A stretch of DNA of 64,000 nucleotides, from NCBI GenBank assembly GCA_938084055.1, contig CALKDK010000021.1, forward strand, positions 1 through 64,000. Reading direction: 5' to 3'. Numbering within the stretch: the stretch's first letter is position 1; each line of letters starts with the position of its first letter. Source of the stretch: an uncultured Luminiphilus sp. GTDB lineage: Bacteria > Pseudomonadota > Gammaproteobacteria > Pseudomonadales > Halieaceae. The position numbers and the translations under genes were made by a program. A model generated the notes under the pieces. It saw nothing but the letters and a program-made list of their open reading frames with translations, was not told the DNA's origin and searched no databases. Below are positions 29,071 to 37,350 of this stretch, piece by piece.

Positions 29071-29640
29071 ATGGGCAACCGATCCGGCCTGATTTTCAGC
29101 CTCCTGATGAGCGCGGCTTTTTTACCACACGCCAATGCCGAAGAGGTATCCGATGCGACATTTCGCTGCCTCAATGATATGACCGCCGTCAGGCACTTTT
29201 ATGTCGACAACCTGCTGGGCAATATTGAGGAAACCGTGGCCGTGGCCAACAACCCCAAGGGCGGTCGCTATCCGGAGGGAGCGGTTGTGCAACTCGTGCC
29301 TTCCGAAGCCATGGTCAAGCGTGAGCCGGGTTTTAACCCGGCCACCAACGACTGGGAATTCTTTGAGCTCGCGGTCTCCCCAGAGGGCACAGCCATCGAC
29401 AAGCGCGGCTTTGCCGAAGTCGTCAACAAGTTCGGTGGTAACTGCTTCGCCTGTCATGTCCAGGCCGAACCCCAATGGGATCTGATCTGTGACAACAACC
29501 ACGGCTGTGCCCCCATACCACTGACCCGCGGTATGATCACGGCCATACAGAAGACTGATCCCCGTTGCGAACCCGTAGAGCTCACCGATGAAGACAAGGC
29601 CAACCTCAAGGCACTGCAGGCCGCCCTCGCTGCCGGCTGA
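29071..29640 (+). CDS. Secreted protein with one c-type haem motif
   Basis: A 189-residue protein with a Sec signal peptide (LIFSLLMSAAFLPHANA). One possible haem-binding motif is CFACH in FGGNCFACHVQAEPQWD, and four more Cys residues lie nearby (LICDNNHGC, DPRC and an early CLND). GGAG about 7 nt upstream supports ATG 29071. No function is known. The next gene, which also has a CxxCH motif, overlaps its 3' end, so they may work together in periplasmic electron transfer. Confidence 0.65.
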   Translation: MGNRSGLIFSLLMSAAFLPHANAEEVSDATFRCLNDMTAVRHFYVDNLLGNIEETVAVANNPKGGRYPEGAVVQLVPSEAMVKREPGFNPATNDWEFFELAVSPEGTAIDKRGFAEVVNKFGGNCFACHVQAEPQWDLICDNNHGCAPIPLTRGMITAIQKTDPRCEPVELTDEDKANLKALQAALAAG

Positions 29641-30847
29641 CAGCGCCCGCAGGCCCACGTGGGCCGGATTGGCCCAGGGCGTCCTACTGCTGCTTGCCAG
29701 TGTCGGCGCCCAGGGCACAGAACTCCCTGCTGGTCAGGGTCGGGAACTGGTTGCTGCCATCTGCAGCGAATGCCACAGCCTCACCTACCTCGAGCGGGCC
29801 CAGGGATATGACACGCCGGCAGAATGGCGGCATGTCATGGCCTCCATGGTTGAGCTCCCAGAGGCCCAGGCGGGCACCATCAGTGCTTATCTGGCACAGC
29901 ACTACCCTGCGAAGCCCGAAAAGGCACCGACCCTCGTGGCGGGGGACTTCGATATTGAGATAACCGAATGGCTTGTGCCAACACTGGGCCAGCGCTCCCG
30001 GGATCCGGTCGAGGCACCCGATGGCTCTATCTGGTGGACCGGCATGTGGGCTTCACTGGCAGGCCGACTTGATCCCGTGACCGGACAAATGGAGGAATTC
30101 CAACTCCCCCGGGCAGCGCGCCCCCACTCGATACTGCCGGACTCTGACGGCGATATCTGGTACATGGGCAATAGCAATGCCACGGTGGGCAGGCTGGATC
30201 CGGTCACTGGTGTGATCTCCGAATACCCCACAAAGTCCCGGGACCCCCACACCGGGGTCTTCCATCCCAACGGCAAGCTCTACTTTACTGCGCAGCACAG
30301 CGGTATGTTGGGACGGCTCGATCCAGCGACGGGCGCATTGACTGAAATCGAGGTTCGAACGCGACCCTACGGTATCAAAGTCGGCAGCAACGGTAGCTTG
30401 TATATCGCCTTCAACGGCACCAACGCCATTGGTGAGTTGAACCCGGACACCATGGCCATCCGGTACTTTGAAATCCCCGATGACCGCACCCGCATCCGGC
30501 GCCTGGATATAGCCAGCGATGGATCCGTCTGGTTCGTCAATTCCTCGCTGGGCAAGATAGGGCATCTTGACCCCCGTACCGGTGAAGTTCGCCAATGGGA
30601 TTCGCCCAGCGGCCCCGCCTCTCATCCTTACGCTATTGCCGTCATTGATGATGTGGTCTGGTACAACGAATCGGGCATGCGCCCGGATACCCTGGTGCGC
30701 TTTGAGCCCGGGTCAGAAAGCTTTCAAAGCTGGGCGGTTCCCTCAGGGGTGGGCATCGTGCGTCATGTCTGGGTGACCAGGGACAAAAACCTGCTGATTC
30801 ACCAGAGCAGTTCCAATCGAATAGGCCTGGTACGTATACCTCGCTGA
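29588..30847 (+). CDS. Monohaem cytochrome / virginiamycin-B-lyase-like beta-propeller
   Basis: A 419-residue exported protein. A hydrophobic signal segment (GLAQGVLLLLASVGAQG) is followed by a haem motif CSECH at about residue 58 and then a seven-bladed-propeller region with repeated LDPVTG / LDPATG / LDPRTG turns and WYMGNSN, WFVNSS and VWYNES. The repeat style matches Vgb-type lyases and SMP-30-like propellers, but the lyase catalytic His/Lys set was not verified. ATG 29588 overlaps the previous gene by 53 nt; TTG 29669 is a shorter alternative. It may be a periplasmic dehydrogenase or binding module. Confidence 0.65.
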   Translation: MKTRPTSRHCRPPSLPADSARRPTWAGLAQGVLLLLASVGAQGTELPAGQGRELVAAICSECHSLTYLERAQGYDTPAEWRHVMASMVELPEAQAGTISAYLAQHYPAKPEKAPTLVAGDFDIEITEWLVPTLGQRSRDPVEAPDGSIWWTGMWASLAGRLDPVTGQMEEFQLPRAARPHSILPDSDGDIWYMGNSNATVGRLDPVTGVISEYPTKSRDPHTGVFHPNGKLYFTAQHSGMLGRLDPATGALTEIEVRTRPYGIKVGSNGSLYIAFNGTNAIGELNPDTMAIRYFEIPDDRTRIRRLDIASDGSVWFVNSSLGKIGHLDPRTGEVRQWDSPSGPASHPYAIAVIDDVVWYNESGMRPDTLVRFEPGSESFQSWAVPSGVGIVRHVWVTRDKNLLIHQSSSNRIGLVRIPR

Positions 30848-30929
30848 CCCTTGGGTCAGGCAACGCGGTGAGTGCAGGGTAAAACGCCTGAAAGGGCGCG
30901 AGCCATGACACCTTCGAGGCTGAGGGTAG

Positions 30930-31574
30930 CTAACGGCCATAATTACTGGGCGTCATGAATTCGAAGGGGGAGCTTTCTGAACCGCGCTCAACGGGAGTTT
31001 CTATAACCACGGGACCGCGCTCGAATTCATCAAGGGGCTGTCCCAGCAGCGATCTAAAATGGTCCGGCGACCTTTATTTGTAACCCCTGGCTTTGACGCT
31101 GTGGGCAAGGGCCATAAAGTCGGGAGTGCACAATTCCGAGCCATGTATTCGCCCTATGAAGCAATTAATCTGGCCACGGCGAACATTGCCAAAAGCGCCA
31201 TTATTGAAGACCAGTAAAATCCTGCCGATGTTGTACTGAACAACCGTGGCGAGTTCCTCAGGCAGTGCCCCATGGGCAGTAAAGGGCGGTGGCATGACGA
31301 CCAGGGCTGCACCTCCGTTCGCAGCACTGGGGTGGGTGGTGACTGTGCTGATCGCCACCTCCCGCTCGCCACGAAAATCCTTATTGATAAGGGACCCGGA
31401 TGCCAACACGTCCTTAAGTGCGCGCCTGTCACGGCGCCAGAATCCTATAGAATGACCTTGCTCGGAGAGATCCACTGCGTCGGCATAACAGCCATGTCCG
31501 CCTCCAAAAACTGCGATCTCTATACTTCCTTCATCCTTAACCCTGCTTGGTTCTGAACCGCGATTGACGATCAT
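30930..31574 (-). pseudogene. Chimeric remnant: opine-dehydrogenase head fused to TPP-enzyme tail, with internal stop
   Basis: The minus-strand frame begins with a Rossmann start IAVFGGGHGCYADAVDL and FRGEREVAISTVTTHP, typical of NAD/NADP octopine/nopaline dehydrogenases. After about residue 104 it switches to VFNNGAFGNVRRGQ, GSELCTPDFMALA and ARGYK, which are the C-terminal TPP-binding part of acetolactate-synthase-like enzymes. A TAA at 31074-31076 stops the frame. The same frame continues beyond it with RGPVVIETPVERGSE and a final TAG at 30930-30932, the normal end of a TPP enzyme. So two genes were fused, probably by deletion, and the tail gained a nonsense codon. Neither half is complete, so I call it non-functional. 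Confidence 0.75.
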
Positions 31575-31605
31575 GAGCTGGCGATCAACCCACCGTTGCG
31601 ATAGA

Positions 31606-31962
31606 TCAATTCACCAGAGGGCAGTACGCAGTTGCTTCGATTTCAACCAAGGCGCCGGGCACCATCAGGACCGAACCCACCGTCGCTCTCGCCGGAGGCG
31701 CGTTAACAAAGTGTTGTGCATAGGTCTCATTGAATTTTGCAAAATCTGCTGGGTCGGACAGCCAAACCGTTGTCTTGACGACGCTGTCCAGATCGGCGCC
31801 CACGCTGGCCAGAATCCTGGTCAGATGCTCGATCACCACCGTGGTTTGTTGGGCAATGTCACCGGGCACGATTTTCATATTGGCGTCAAACGGCAGCTGA
31901 CCCGACACGAAAATAAAGTCGCCAGCACGCACGGCGGGTGAAAAGTGGGGTTTTGAGGTCAT
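31606..31962 (-). CDS. RidA-family reactive-intermediate deaminase
   Basis: A 118-residue protein of the RidA/YER057c/UK114 family, which hydrolyses reactive enamine/imine intermediates (such as 2-aminoacrylate) made by PLP enzymes. Family features: FIFVSGQLPFD, VIEHLTRILASVGADLDSVVK and ARATVGSVLMVPGALVEIEA, where the Arg that binds the substrate carboxylate lies in ARATVG. A PLP-dependent Ser/Thr dehydratase is encoded nearby, a natural source of enamine substrate. Confidence 0.88.
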   Translation of the reverse strand: MTSKPHFSPAVRAGDFIFVSGQLPFDANMKIVPGDIAQQTTVVIEHLTRILASVGADLDSVVKTTVWLSDPADFAKFNETYAQHFVNAPPARATVGSVLMVPGALVEIEATAYCPLVN

Positions 31963-31998
31963 GACTCGACTCCTGCTGGCTTAGCTGACTACGGTGCG

Positions 31999-32619
31999 TT
32001 ATTCGTTGGCGAAGTACCGGGCGATATCCATCAACACCTGGTCTGACAAGAATGAATCGACAACACCCGCCATGGGATCTGGGGCTTCGCCCGGGGGCGC
32101 CCCGCCGCGGTCCCCCTGCCGGTACGCGACCAGCTGCCGAAACAGGTAGTCACTGGACAGCCCCCACAATATGGGGGCAGTCGAAGTGACCCAGCCAGCG
32201 CGGTCTTTCGAATGACAGCCAAGGCAGGGTAGCGCCGCTTTGGGCGCTGGCTTTGCATTGGGTATGGCACCCGGCCACAGGGGTTGCTCTGCCAGGTGGT
32301 AAGCGAGCTGCGCGACATCATCATCGCTCAAGGGCTGCGCCATCAGGGCCATTTGAGCGCCCCATTTATCGCCCTTTTGGCTTCCCCGCACCCCCGACCG
32401 ATAGTCAAGCAGCTGCTTTTTCACATAGCTCGAAGATTGTCCGGCTATCGCAGGCACCCGTGTTGCCGGGCTGCCCCATCCATCCAGACCGTGGCAACTC
32501 ATGCAAGCCAAGTAGTGTGAAGGTGCACCACCCGCATCTGCCTCGGCGAGCTCCATCACCCCGCAGGTCAAGACTACCCAGGCAATAAATAGAGATACTT
32601 TAGTGCACGGCATCGTCAT
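31999..32619 (-). CDS. Dihaem cytochrome c, periplasmic
   Basis: A ~206-residue c-type cytochrome with a Sec signal peptide and two haem-attachment motifs, CMSCH (about residue 38) and CLGCH (about residue 133). This two-domain arrangement resembles cytochrome c4/c553-like electron carriers. The start (32619 or the next ATG at 32613) lies inside the 3' end of the nitrilase gene by up to 20 nt, implying a coupled operon. It may accept electrons from a periplasmic dehydrogenase of this catabolic cluster; the partner is unknown. Confidence 0.82.
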   Translation of the reverse strand: MTMPCTKVSLFIAWVVLTCGVMELAEADAGGAPSHYLACMSCHGLDGWGSPATRVPAIAGQSSSYVKKQLLDYRSGVRGSQKGDKWGAQMALMAQPLSDDDVAQLAYHLAEQPLWPGAIPNAKPAPKAALPCLGCHSKDRAGWVTSTAPILWGLSSDYLFRQLVAYRQGDRGGAPPGEAPDPMAGVVDSFLSDQVLMDIARYFANE

Positions 32620-33550
32620 CTTCGACTGGGCTGATTACGGTGGGTTTGGCGCGCCGGTCCCAATACAGTTGAAAGACATCGGGACGGGTGTAGTGACCCG
32701 CCCCATCAAAAAACCATTTATTGACTGCGATGTTCGCCAGATCAATCTCAGCAGTAATGATCGTTTCTTCGTCAAGGACCGGCTCAACCAGGTAAGCTCC
32801 ACCCGGTGCAACGATGGAACTGCCGCCTTGGGTCTGCCAATGCCCCCGGGACTGTTCGCTCAGCGGCAATTCCCCGGGGAGGCGATCTGGCGACATAATT
32901 TCTCGCGCAACCACAACGAAGCAGGCGTTCTCATGTGCGAGATGACGCATGGACGCATCGACAATAGGATTCAGAAATGCATGGCCAGGCCAAAGAGCCG
33001 CATGAACCTGAATATCCAGTGAACAGAGTGCCAGTCGCGCAGGCGCCATCTGGTGCTCAAAACAGTTCAGTCCGCCGAGCCTGCCTACCGGTGTCTCATA
33101 AACCGACATATCAGAACCATCGCCGCGCCCCCATATGAGCCTTTCCGCCTGAGTTGGAATCAATTTCCGTTGGCTGCCCAGGACTGTTCCGTCCGGACCG
33201 ATGAACAAAATCGTACAAAACAGAGTGCCACCTACCCGCTCCTGAAACCCGATGACGACCGTGCATTGTTCACTGGCTGCCGCTGCTAAAACAGGCGCCA
33301 GTAGCGGCGAATCTCTCTCTATCGAAGCTTCAAAACTCAATTGGCGGAAGGCCTGGTATTCCGCACTGCTCGGCGCGAGGCCCGACCAGTAGGGGTAACC
33401 CTGAAGCCAGCACTCCGGAAACACCACAAGACGGGCACCCCGCGATGCTGCCTCTCTCACTGCAGCGGCAGCTTTTTCAGCGCCCGCGGTTGGGTTCAGT
33501 ACCTCTGGCGCCCACTGAATGGCTGCAACAATTTTTGGTTCTGATGACAT
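32600..33550 (-). CDS. Carbon-nitrogen hydrolase (nitrilase family)
   Basis: A 316-residue nitrilase-superfamily enzyme. The Glu-Lys-Cys triad is visible: Glu in VFPECWLQGYP, Lys in GSQRKLIPTQAE, and Cys in LGGLNCFEHQ. The overall length and the spacing of these residues fit branch-1 nitrilases (R-CN to acid plus ammonia). A strict identification would need experiment, since aliphatic amidases share the triad. It lies between a dehydratase and a cytochrome in the same direction. Confidence 0.87.
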   Translation of the reverse strand: MSSEPKIVAAIQWAPEVLNPTAGAEKAAAAVREAASRGARLVVFPECWLQGYPYWSGLAPSSAEYQAFRQLSFEASIERDSPLLAPVLAAAASEQCTVVIGFQERVGGTLFCTILFIGPDGTVLGSQRKLIPTQAERLIWGRGDGSDMSVYETPVGRLGGLNCFEHQMAPARLALCSLDIQVHAALWPGHAFLNPIVDASMRHLAHENACFVVVAREIMSPDRLPGELPLSEQSRGHWQTQGGSSIVAPGGAYLVEPVLDEETIITAEIDLANIAVNKWFFDGAGHYTRPDVFQLYWDRRAKPTVISPVEDDDAVH

Positions 33551-33647
33551 GTTGATACCCTGTCGTTACCCACTTCGATGCCCAAACCCTAATTCAAGCG
33601 ACGAAGGATTATTTATTACGGAACCCCGATCGCTTATGTCATATCCA

Positions 33648-34649
33648 CTATTTATTGACCACTGACATGATGTCCAGATAATCAGTGAAAGCCATGTTGG
33701 TTCCACAGCAAATAACGCCGACCCGCATGCCGGCCAGGGATTCACGCAGCGGACCCAACAAGGCGGCGATGGTCGCGGCAGCGGCGGGCTCCACCACAAG
33801 TTGGGTATCACTGAGAATCAAGTTCATTGCCGCCCGCAACGCCGCATCGTCTACAAGCACAATGCCATCCAGCACGGCGCGGCAGACCGAGAAGCTGAAC
33901 GGCTCACTCTTGGGCGGACACAGGCTGTCGGCAATGGAACTGACCGACTCGCGCTGCACCGTAGCGCCGCGCTCAAAACTCATGGCCATGGTGTTGGCAC
34001 CCTCAGGCTCGACGCCATAAATCCGGACCTCCGGCCACAGTTGCCTGAGCGCCGCTCCCACGCCCCCAGCCAATCCACCACCGCCTACGGGCAACAGCAT
34101 GGCATCCAGCTTGGGCATCTGCTCACTGATCTCCAAACCCACGCCTGCGGTTCCCTGTAAAGTCCGGGGACCCTCGAAGGGATGTATGAATGTTCTACCT
34201 TCCTTTGCCTGCAACGCCTCTGCCCGTTCAAACATCTCCGACTGGGTTTCGCATAAGATCACACGGGCACCGAGGGCCTGAGCCTTGGCCACCCGGTGTG
34301 CCCTGGCAAACTTGGGCATGAAAACCTGAGCGTCCACTCCGAGCCGGGCCGCGCAGTAGGCGGTTGCTATCGCGTGATTCCCTGCACTCACCGCTGTAAC
34401 CCCCCGCTGAAGTGATTCCGGCTCCAGGTTCATCATCACATTCATGGCCCCGCGCGGCTTGAAGGTCCCCGCCTGCTGGAAAAGCTCCAGTTTTGACCAG
34501 ACCTCGGTGTCAGCGGGCAGGGAATCCAAAAGAGCGCCCTGCGGCCAACGAATGCTCGGTGTCGTAACGACGTGGGGGGCAACACGCTGCCGTGCCGCAA
34601 TGAGCTCAGGTAATTGCAGGGCCGCAGGCAGTCCTTGGCATTCAGTCAT
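33648..34649 (-). CDS. Threonine/serine dehydratase-like PLP enzyme (fold type II)
   Basis: A 333-residue beta-family PLP enzyme. The Lys that carries PLP is in QQAGTFKPRGAMN. SAGNHAIATAYCA, the phosphate loop GGGGLAGGVGAAL and GVEPEGANTMAMS follow, and the C-terminus SDTQLVVEPAAAATIAALLG completes the dehydratase pattern. Expected reaction: deamination of Ser/Thr or a hydroxy-amino-acid analogue through an enamine, which the neighbouring RidA would hydrolyse. It overlaps the upstream DUF2817 gene by 8 nt. Confidence 0.9.
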   Translation of the reverse strand: MTECQGLPAALQLPELIAARQRVAPHVVTTPSIRWPQGALLDSLPADTEVWSKLELFQQAGTFKPRGAMNVMMNLEPESLQRGVTAVSAGNHAIATAYCAARLGVDAQVFMPKFARAHRVAKAQALGARVILCETQSEMFERAEALQAKEGRTFIHPFEGPRTLQGTAGVGLEISEQMPKLDAMLLPVGGGGLAGGVGAALRQLWPEVRIYGVEPEGANTMAMSFERGATVQRESVSSIADSLCPPKSEPFSFSVCRAVLDGIVLVDDAALRAAMNLILSDTQLVVEPAAAATIAALLGPLRESLAGMRVGVICCGTNMAFTDYLDIMSVVNK

Positions 34650-35754
34650 GTGTCAAACCTCGCATCGCCTGCTGGATGACCTGCCAACCTCGGCACCAGT
34701 TGGCAACACGCCAGTCGGGGTCTACCGGAAAATGATACTCCTGAATCAACGCCCGAAGGGCGTCGAGCTTGCCTGTGGGCGCATTGTCTCCAGCGCAGTA
34801 CAGGACGTGCTCCTCGAGCAACAAGGCAAGAGATGCCCCGGGGGGATAGGTTCCCATCTCCAGCGTAACAGGGGTGACCTCAGCGCCAGGGAAGAACCCA
34901 ATAAACCCGTCCGTGCTATGTCCTGGCACTTCCCGATAACCGGCTTCCCCAGGTTGCTTATCGGCGCGAGGATTAAATACCCACTGGCCAAACCAGCGGC
35001 GCGTCCGTTCCAGAGTCGAGCCGAGTTGCAGCGAAATGAGTTGTCCATAGCCATAGGGGCCCAGGCCCGAATGTATTTCCAGGTAACACACTCGCTCGCG
35101 ACCCGGTGAATAAGTCGCCATGAGCTGCGCCAATGAGCGATTCGACCATGCAGCCTCCTGTCCACCGTAACCAAAGCCACGGGGGAACTGGTGCTGACCA
35201 GCCATCAGCAGGTCTATCACGGAGTCGATGCCCTCCCCGGATACCAGTTCTCCAAGAAAATCACCACTACGTTCGCCGAAGTCACCCAACCTGGTTCCAG
35301 GTTTCAGCTGATCATGAATGGCGGGGTACCTATCATTTAGGGGCAGGGGTAAGGAGAAATCCAGAAAATTCCTGTTCAGATCGATATTGTCCTCATTGAA
35401 GCGGCGTCGATACGCACAGCCCCAGGGGTTGGCCTGATGTACCATCAATACGGCTGTATCCCGAGGCAGTAGCTCGGCACCACCCGACTCGATCCAACCC
35501 ACCTGAATTGCGGCCCCCGGCAACGACTCGACACCGTGCATACCCGAGACAACCACCAACAACCGCGATGCGCTGGGCTCGCCAAAAAAACCGACATCCA
35601 TGGAAATGGGGCGACCTTCAGAATCTGGGAGGGGATGAATGAGGGATGTACCGGTAACTCCCCAACGCTCACAGGCCCGTATAAATCGCCGGGTCGCTTG
35701 CGCAGCCGTTTCACAATGCCAGTCGGCATTGGGCTGAATTGCAACACGACTCAC
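34642..35754 (-). CDS. DUF2817/M14-like metallopeptidase family protein
   Basis: A protein of about 370 residues of the DUF2817 group, related to zinc carboxypeptidases. Zinc-site-like segments: VVSGMHGVES (His and Glu of an HxxE pair), the NRNF motif in EDNIDLNRNFLDF, and a C-terminal LEIHSGLGPYGYGQ with a third His. It should release an amino acid or amine from an amide or peptide bond. The start is uncertain: GTG 35754 lies just after the MFS stop, while an ATG at 35799 would overlap MFS coding sequence. It is part of the TonB-MFS-peptidase-dehydratase-nitrilase string. Confidence 0.75.
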   Translation of the reverse strand: MSRVAIQPNADWHCETAAQATRRFIRACERWGVTGTSLIHPLPDSEGRPISMDVGFFGEPSASRLLVVVSGMHGVESLPGAAIQVGWIESGGAELLPRDTAVLMVHQANPWGCAYRRRFNEDNIDLNRNFLDFSLPLPLNDRYPAIHDQLKPGTRLGDFGERSGDFLGELVSGEGIDSVIDLLMAGQHQFPRGFGYGGQEAAWSNRSLAQLMATYSPGRERVCYLEIHSGLGPYGYGQLISLQLGSTLERTRRWFGQWVFNPRADKQPGEAGYREVPGHSTDGFIGFFPGAEVTPVTLEMGTYPPGASLALLLEEHVLYCAGDNAPTGKLDALRALIQEYHFPVDPDWRVANWCRGWQVIQQAMRGLTHD

Positions 35755-35764
35755 GACACCATTC

Positions 35765-37138
35765 TCACGAAGGCCGGCCGGGCTTCCCGCCGCGCCCAAT
35801 ACCCCGCGCCGTCAATTCGCTCTGGATCGCTTTGTGCCGCGCTTCATCAATGGGGTAATTCAGCAGCAAGAAGATAGCGGGAAACGCCAGTAGCGTGGGC
35901 AGCATGGTCGCCACAAACCGTATGCCGAAGGTATCGCCCGAGAGGTCACTCGCCTGGGGATCAAAGCCCATCGACGCGGCCAGTGGCAAAGCCACCCCCA
36001 CACCCACAGCGGCGGCAAGCTTTTGAATAAAAAAGTAAATCGACATGTACAGCGCGGTATCGTCTCCCACATCCTCCAGAAGCCCATGCTCTACGGTGTC
36101 CGCGACCATGGCCGGGGGCATGACCCAAATGGCGGAGGTGACCAGGCCCTTCAGTGCATACACGATGACGACCTCAGCCACATTGCCAGGTTCAACAAAA
36201 TTATACAGCCAGAGAACAGGGAAGAACGCGAGCCCAATGAATAACAGTGCCCGATGCTTACCCATTCGAGCGCCAAAACGCATTACTACCGGCATGAATG
36301 CCAGCGCCATCACATACTGTACAACCATGAACCACAAAAACAGGCTGGGCGAAAAACCGAGAGCATCTTTAACCAGGAATAGCGACGAGGCGTTGTAGAT
36401 GTGCCCACCCACCCAGATAAACAGGGATGCCAACATCAAGCGCAGGAATGGGCGATTACGCCGCAATGCGTAGAGGGCCCTGTGCAGATTCAACCTCGGC
36501 GTGTCGATAAATGTGCCTTTGGGGGCGTACAACAGTGAGGGGATGACCGCCAGTGGTAACAGGATCAAAACAACCACCGTAAAGACCCCGATAATGTCGG
36601 CGACCGTCGGATCAGTGCCCCTGAGGAAAAATAAAGGAATGGACGCGACCAGCAAGATACCAACCATGGTCGCGGTCTCACGATAGCCATTGATTCGTAT
36701 CCGTTCGAGATAGTCACGGGACAATTCTGCACCCCAAGACAGGTAGGGAATCTGTACGACGGTCATCGCGAGATAAAACCCCACTGCCACGATCATCAAA
36801 TAGGGCATTCCCACATTTTCAGGTGGCTGTAAAAAAAGGTAGGTAGTCACCAACAAAAACGGGAGCCCGGCCGCAATCCAGGGCTTACGCCGCCCGAACC
36901 GGCTTCGGGTCTGGTCGGATAGATTACCCACCACTGGATCAATAACAGCATCCCAGATTCGTGCCATGGCAAATACGGCACCCACGGCAGCAAGCTCCAT
37001 GCCCATCTCGGCGGCATAATAGGGTGCCAGATACACAATCAGCATCATCATCAACATGGATGTGGGTGCGGAAGGCAACGCGTAGGCTACCAGGTCAAAG
37101 CGACTGGGACGCTGCCCTATGGTGTCCTGGTCAGTCAT
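35765..37138 (-). CDS. MFS transporter, GPH/melibiose-symporter type
   Basis: A 457-residue integral membrane protein with about 12 helices. The GPH signature region is seen in DAVIDPVVGNLSDQTRSRFGRRKPWI, followed by FIQKLAAAVGVGVALPLAA, the latter recalling MelB-type helix X-XI. It is a cation-coupled symporter, probably taking up a breakdown product of the compound imported by the TonB receptor upstream. It is codirectional with the peptidase and dehydratase downstream. Confidence 0.88.
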   Translation of the reverse strand: MTDQDTIGQRPSRFDLVAYALPSAPTSMLMMMLIVYLAPYYAAEMGMELAAVGAVFAMARIWDAVIDPVVGNLSDQTRSRFGRRKPWIAAGLPFLLVTTYLFLQPPENVGMPYLMIVAVGFYLAMTVVQIPYLSWGAELSRDYLERIRINGYRETATMVGILLVASIPLFFLRGTDPTVADIIGVFTVVVLILLPLAVIPSLLYAPKGTFIDTPRLNLHRALYALRRNRPFLRLMLASLFIWVGGHIYNASSLFLVKDALGFSPSLFLWFMVVQYVMALAFMPVVMRFGARMGKHRALLFIGLAFFPVLWLYNFVEPGNVAEVVIVYALKGLVTSAIWVMPPAMVADTVEHGLLEDVGDDTALYMSIYFFIQKLAAAVGVGVALPLAASMGFDPQASDLSGDTFGIRFVATMLPTLLAFPAIFLLLNYPIDEARHKAIQSELTARGIGRGGKPGRPS

Positions 37139-37265
37139 AACTAAACGTATCCATAAGGCAACGCGTTCTCCCGCGACAGGTTGTAGGCGGTGGCAGATGC
37201 CGTCCTTCCACCCGGCAAATTCCTCTTGAATAGCCGCAAGACCAGTATCCTGCCAGAGGACAAGA

Positions 37266-37298
37266 AAGCAAAACGCAAACCGCCGCGAATAACGCGGC
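37266..37298 (-). terminator. Candidate intrinsic terminator after the TonB receptor
   Basis: Minus strand: 6-bp stem GCCGCG / CGCGGC with a 5-nt loop, then a T-rich but interrupted tract (GGTTTGCGTTTTGC). It lies about 55 nt after the TonB receptor stop, so MFS transcription probably starts in or after 37139-37265. The rest of 37139-37350 shows no credible gene. Confidence 0.5.
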
Positions 37299-37350
37299 AG
37301 TCAGGGCGTGCCAGCTTCGGGGCACTTCGAACAACCCAGCGCCTAAAGCC

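Noticed and set aside
37131-37334. 67-codon minus-strand frame upstream of the MFS gene
   Set aside because: Although it overlaps the MFS start, it contains no family signal and lies across a terminator-like hairpin.
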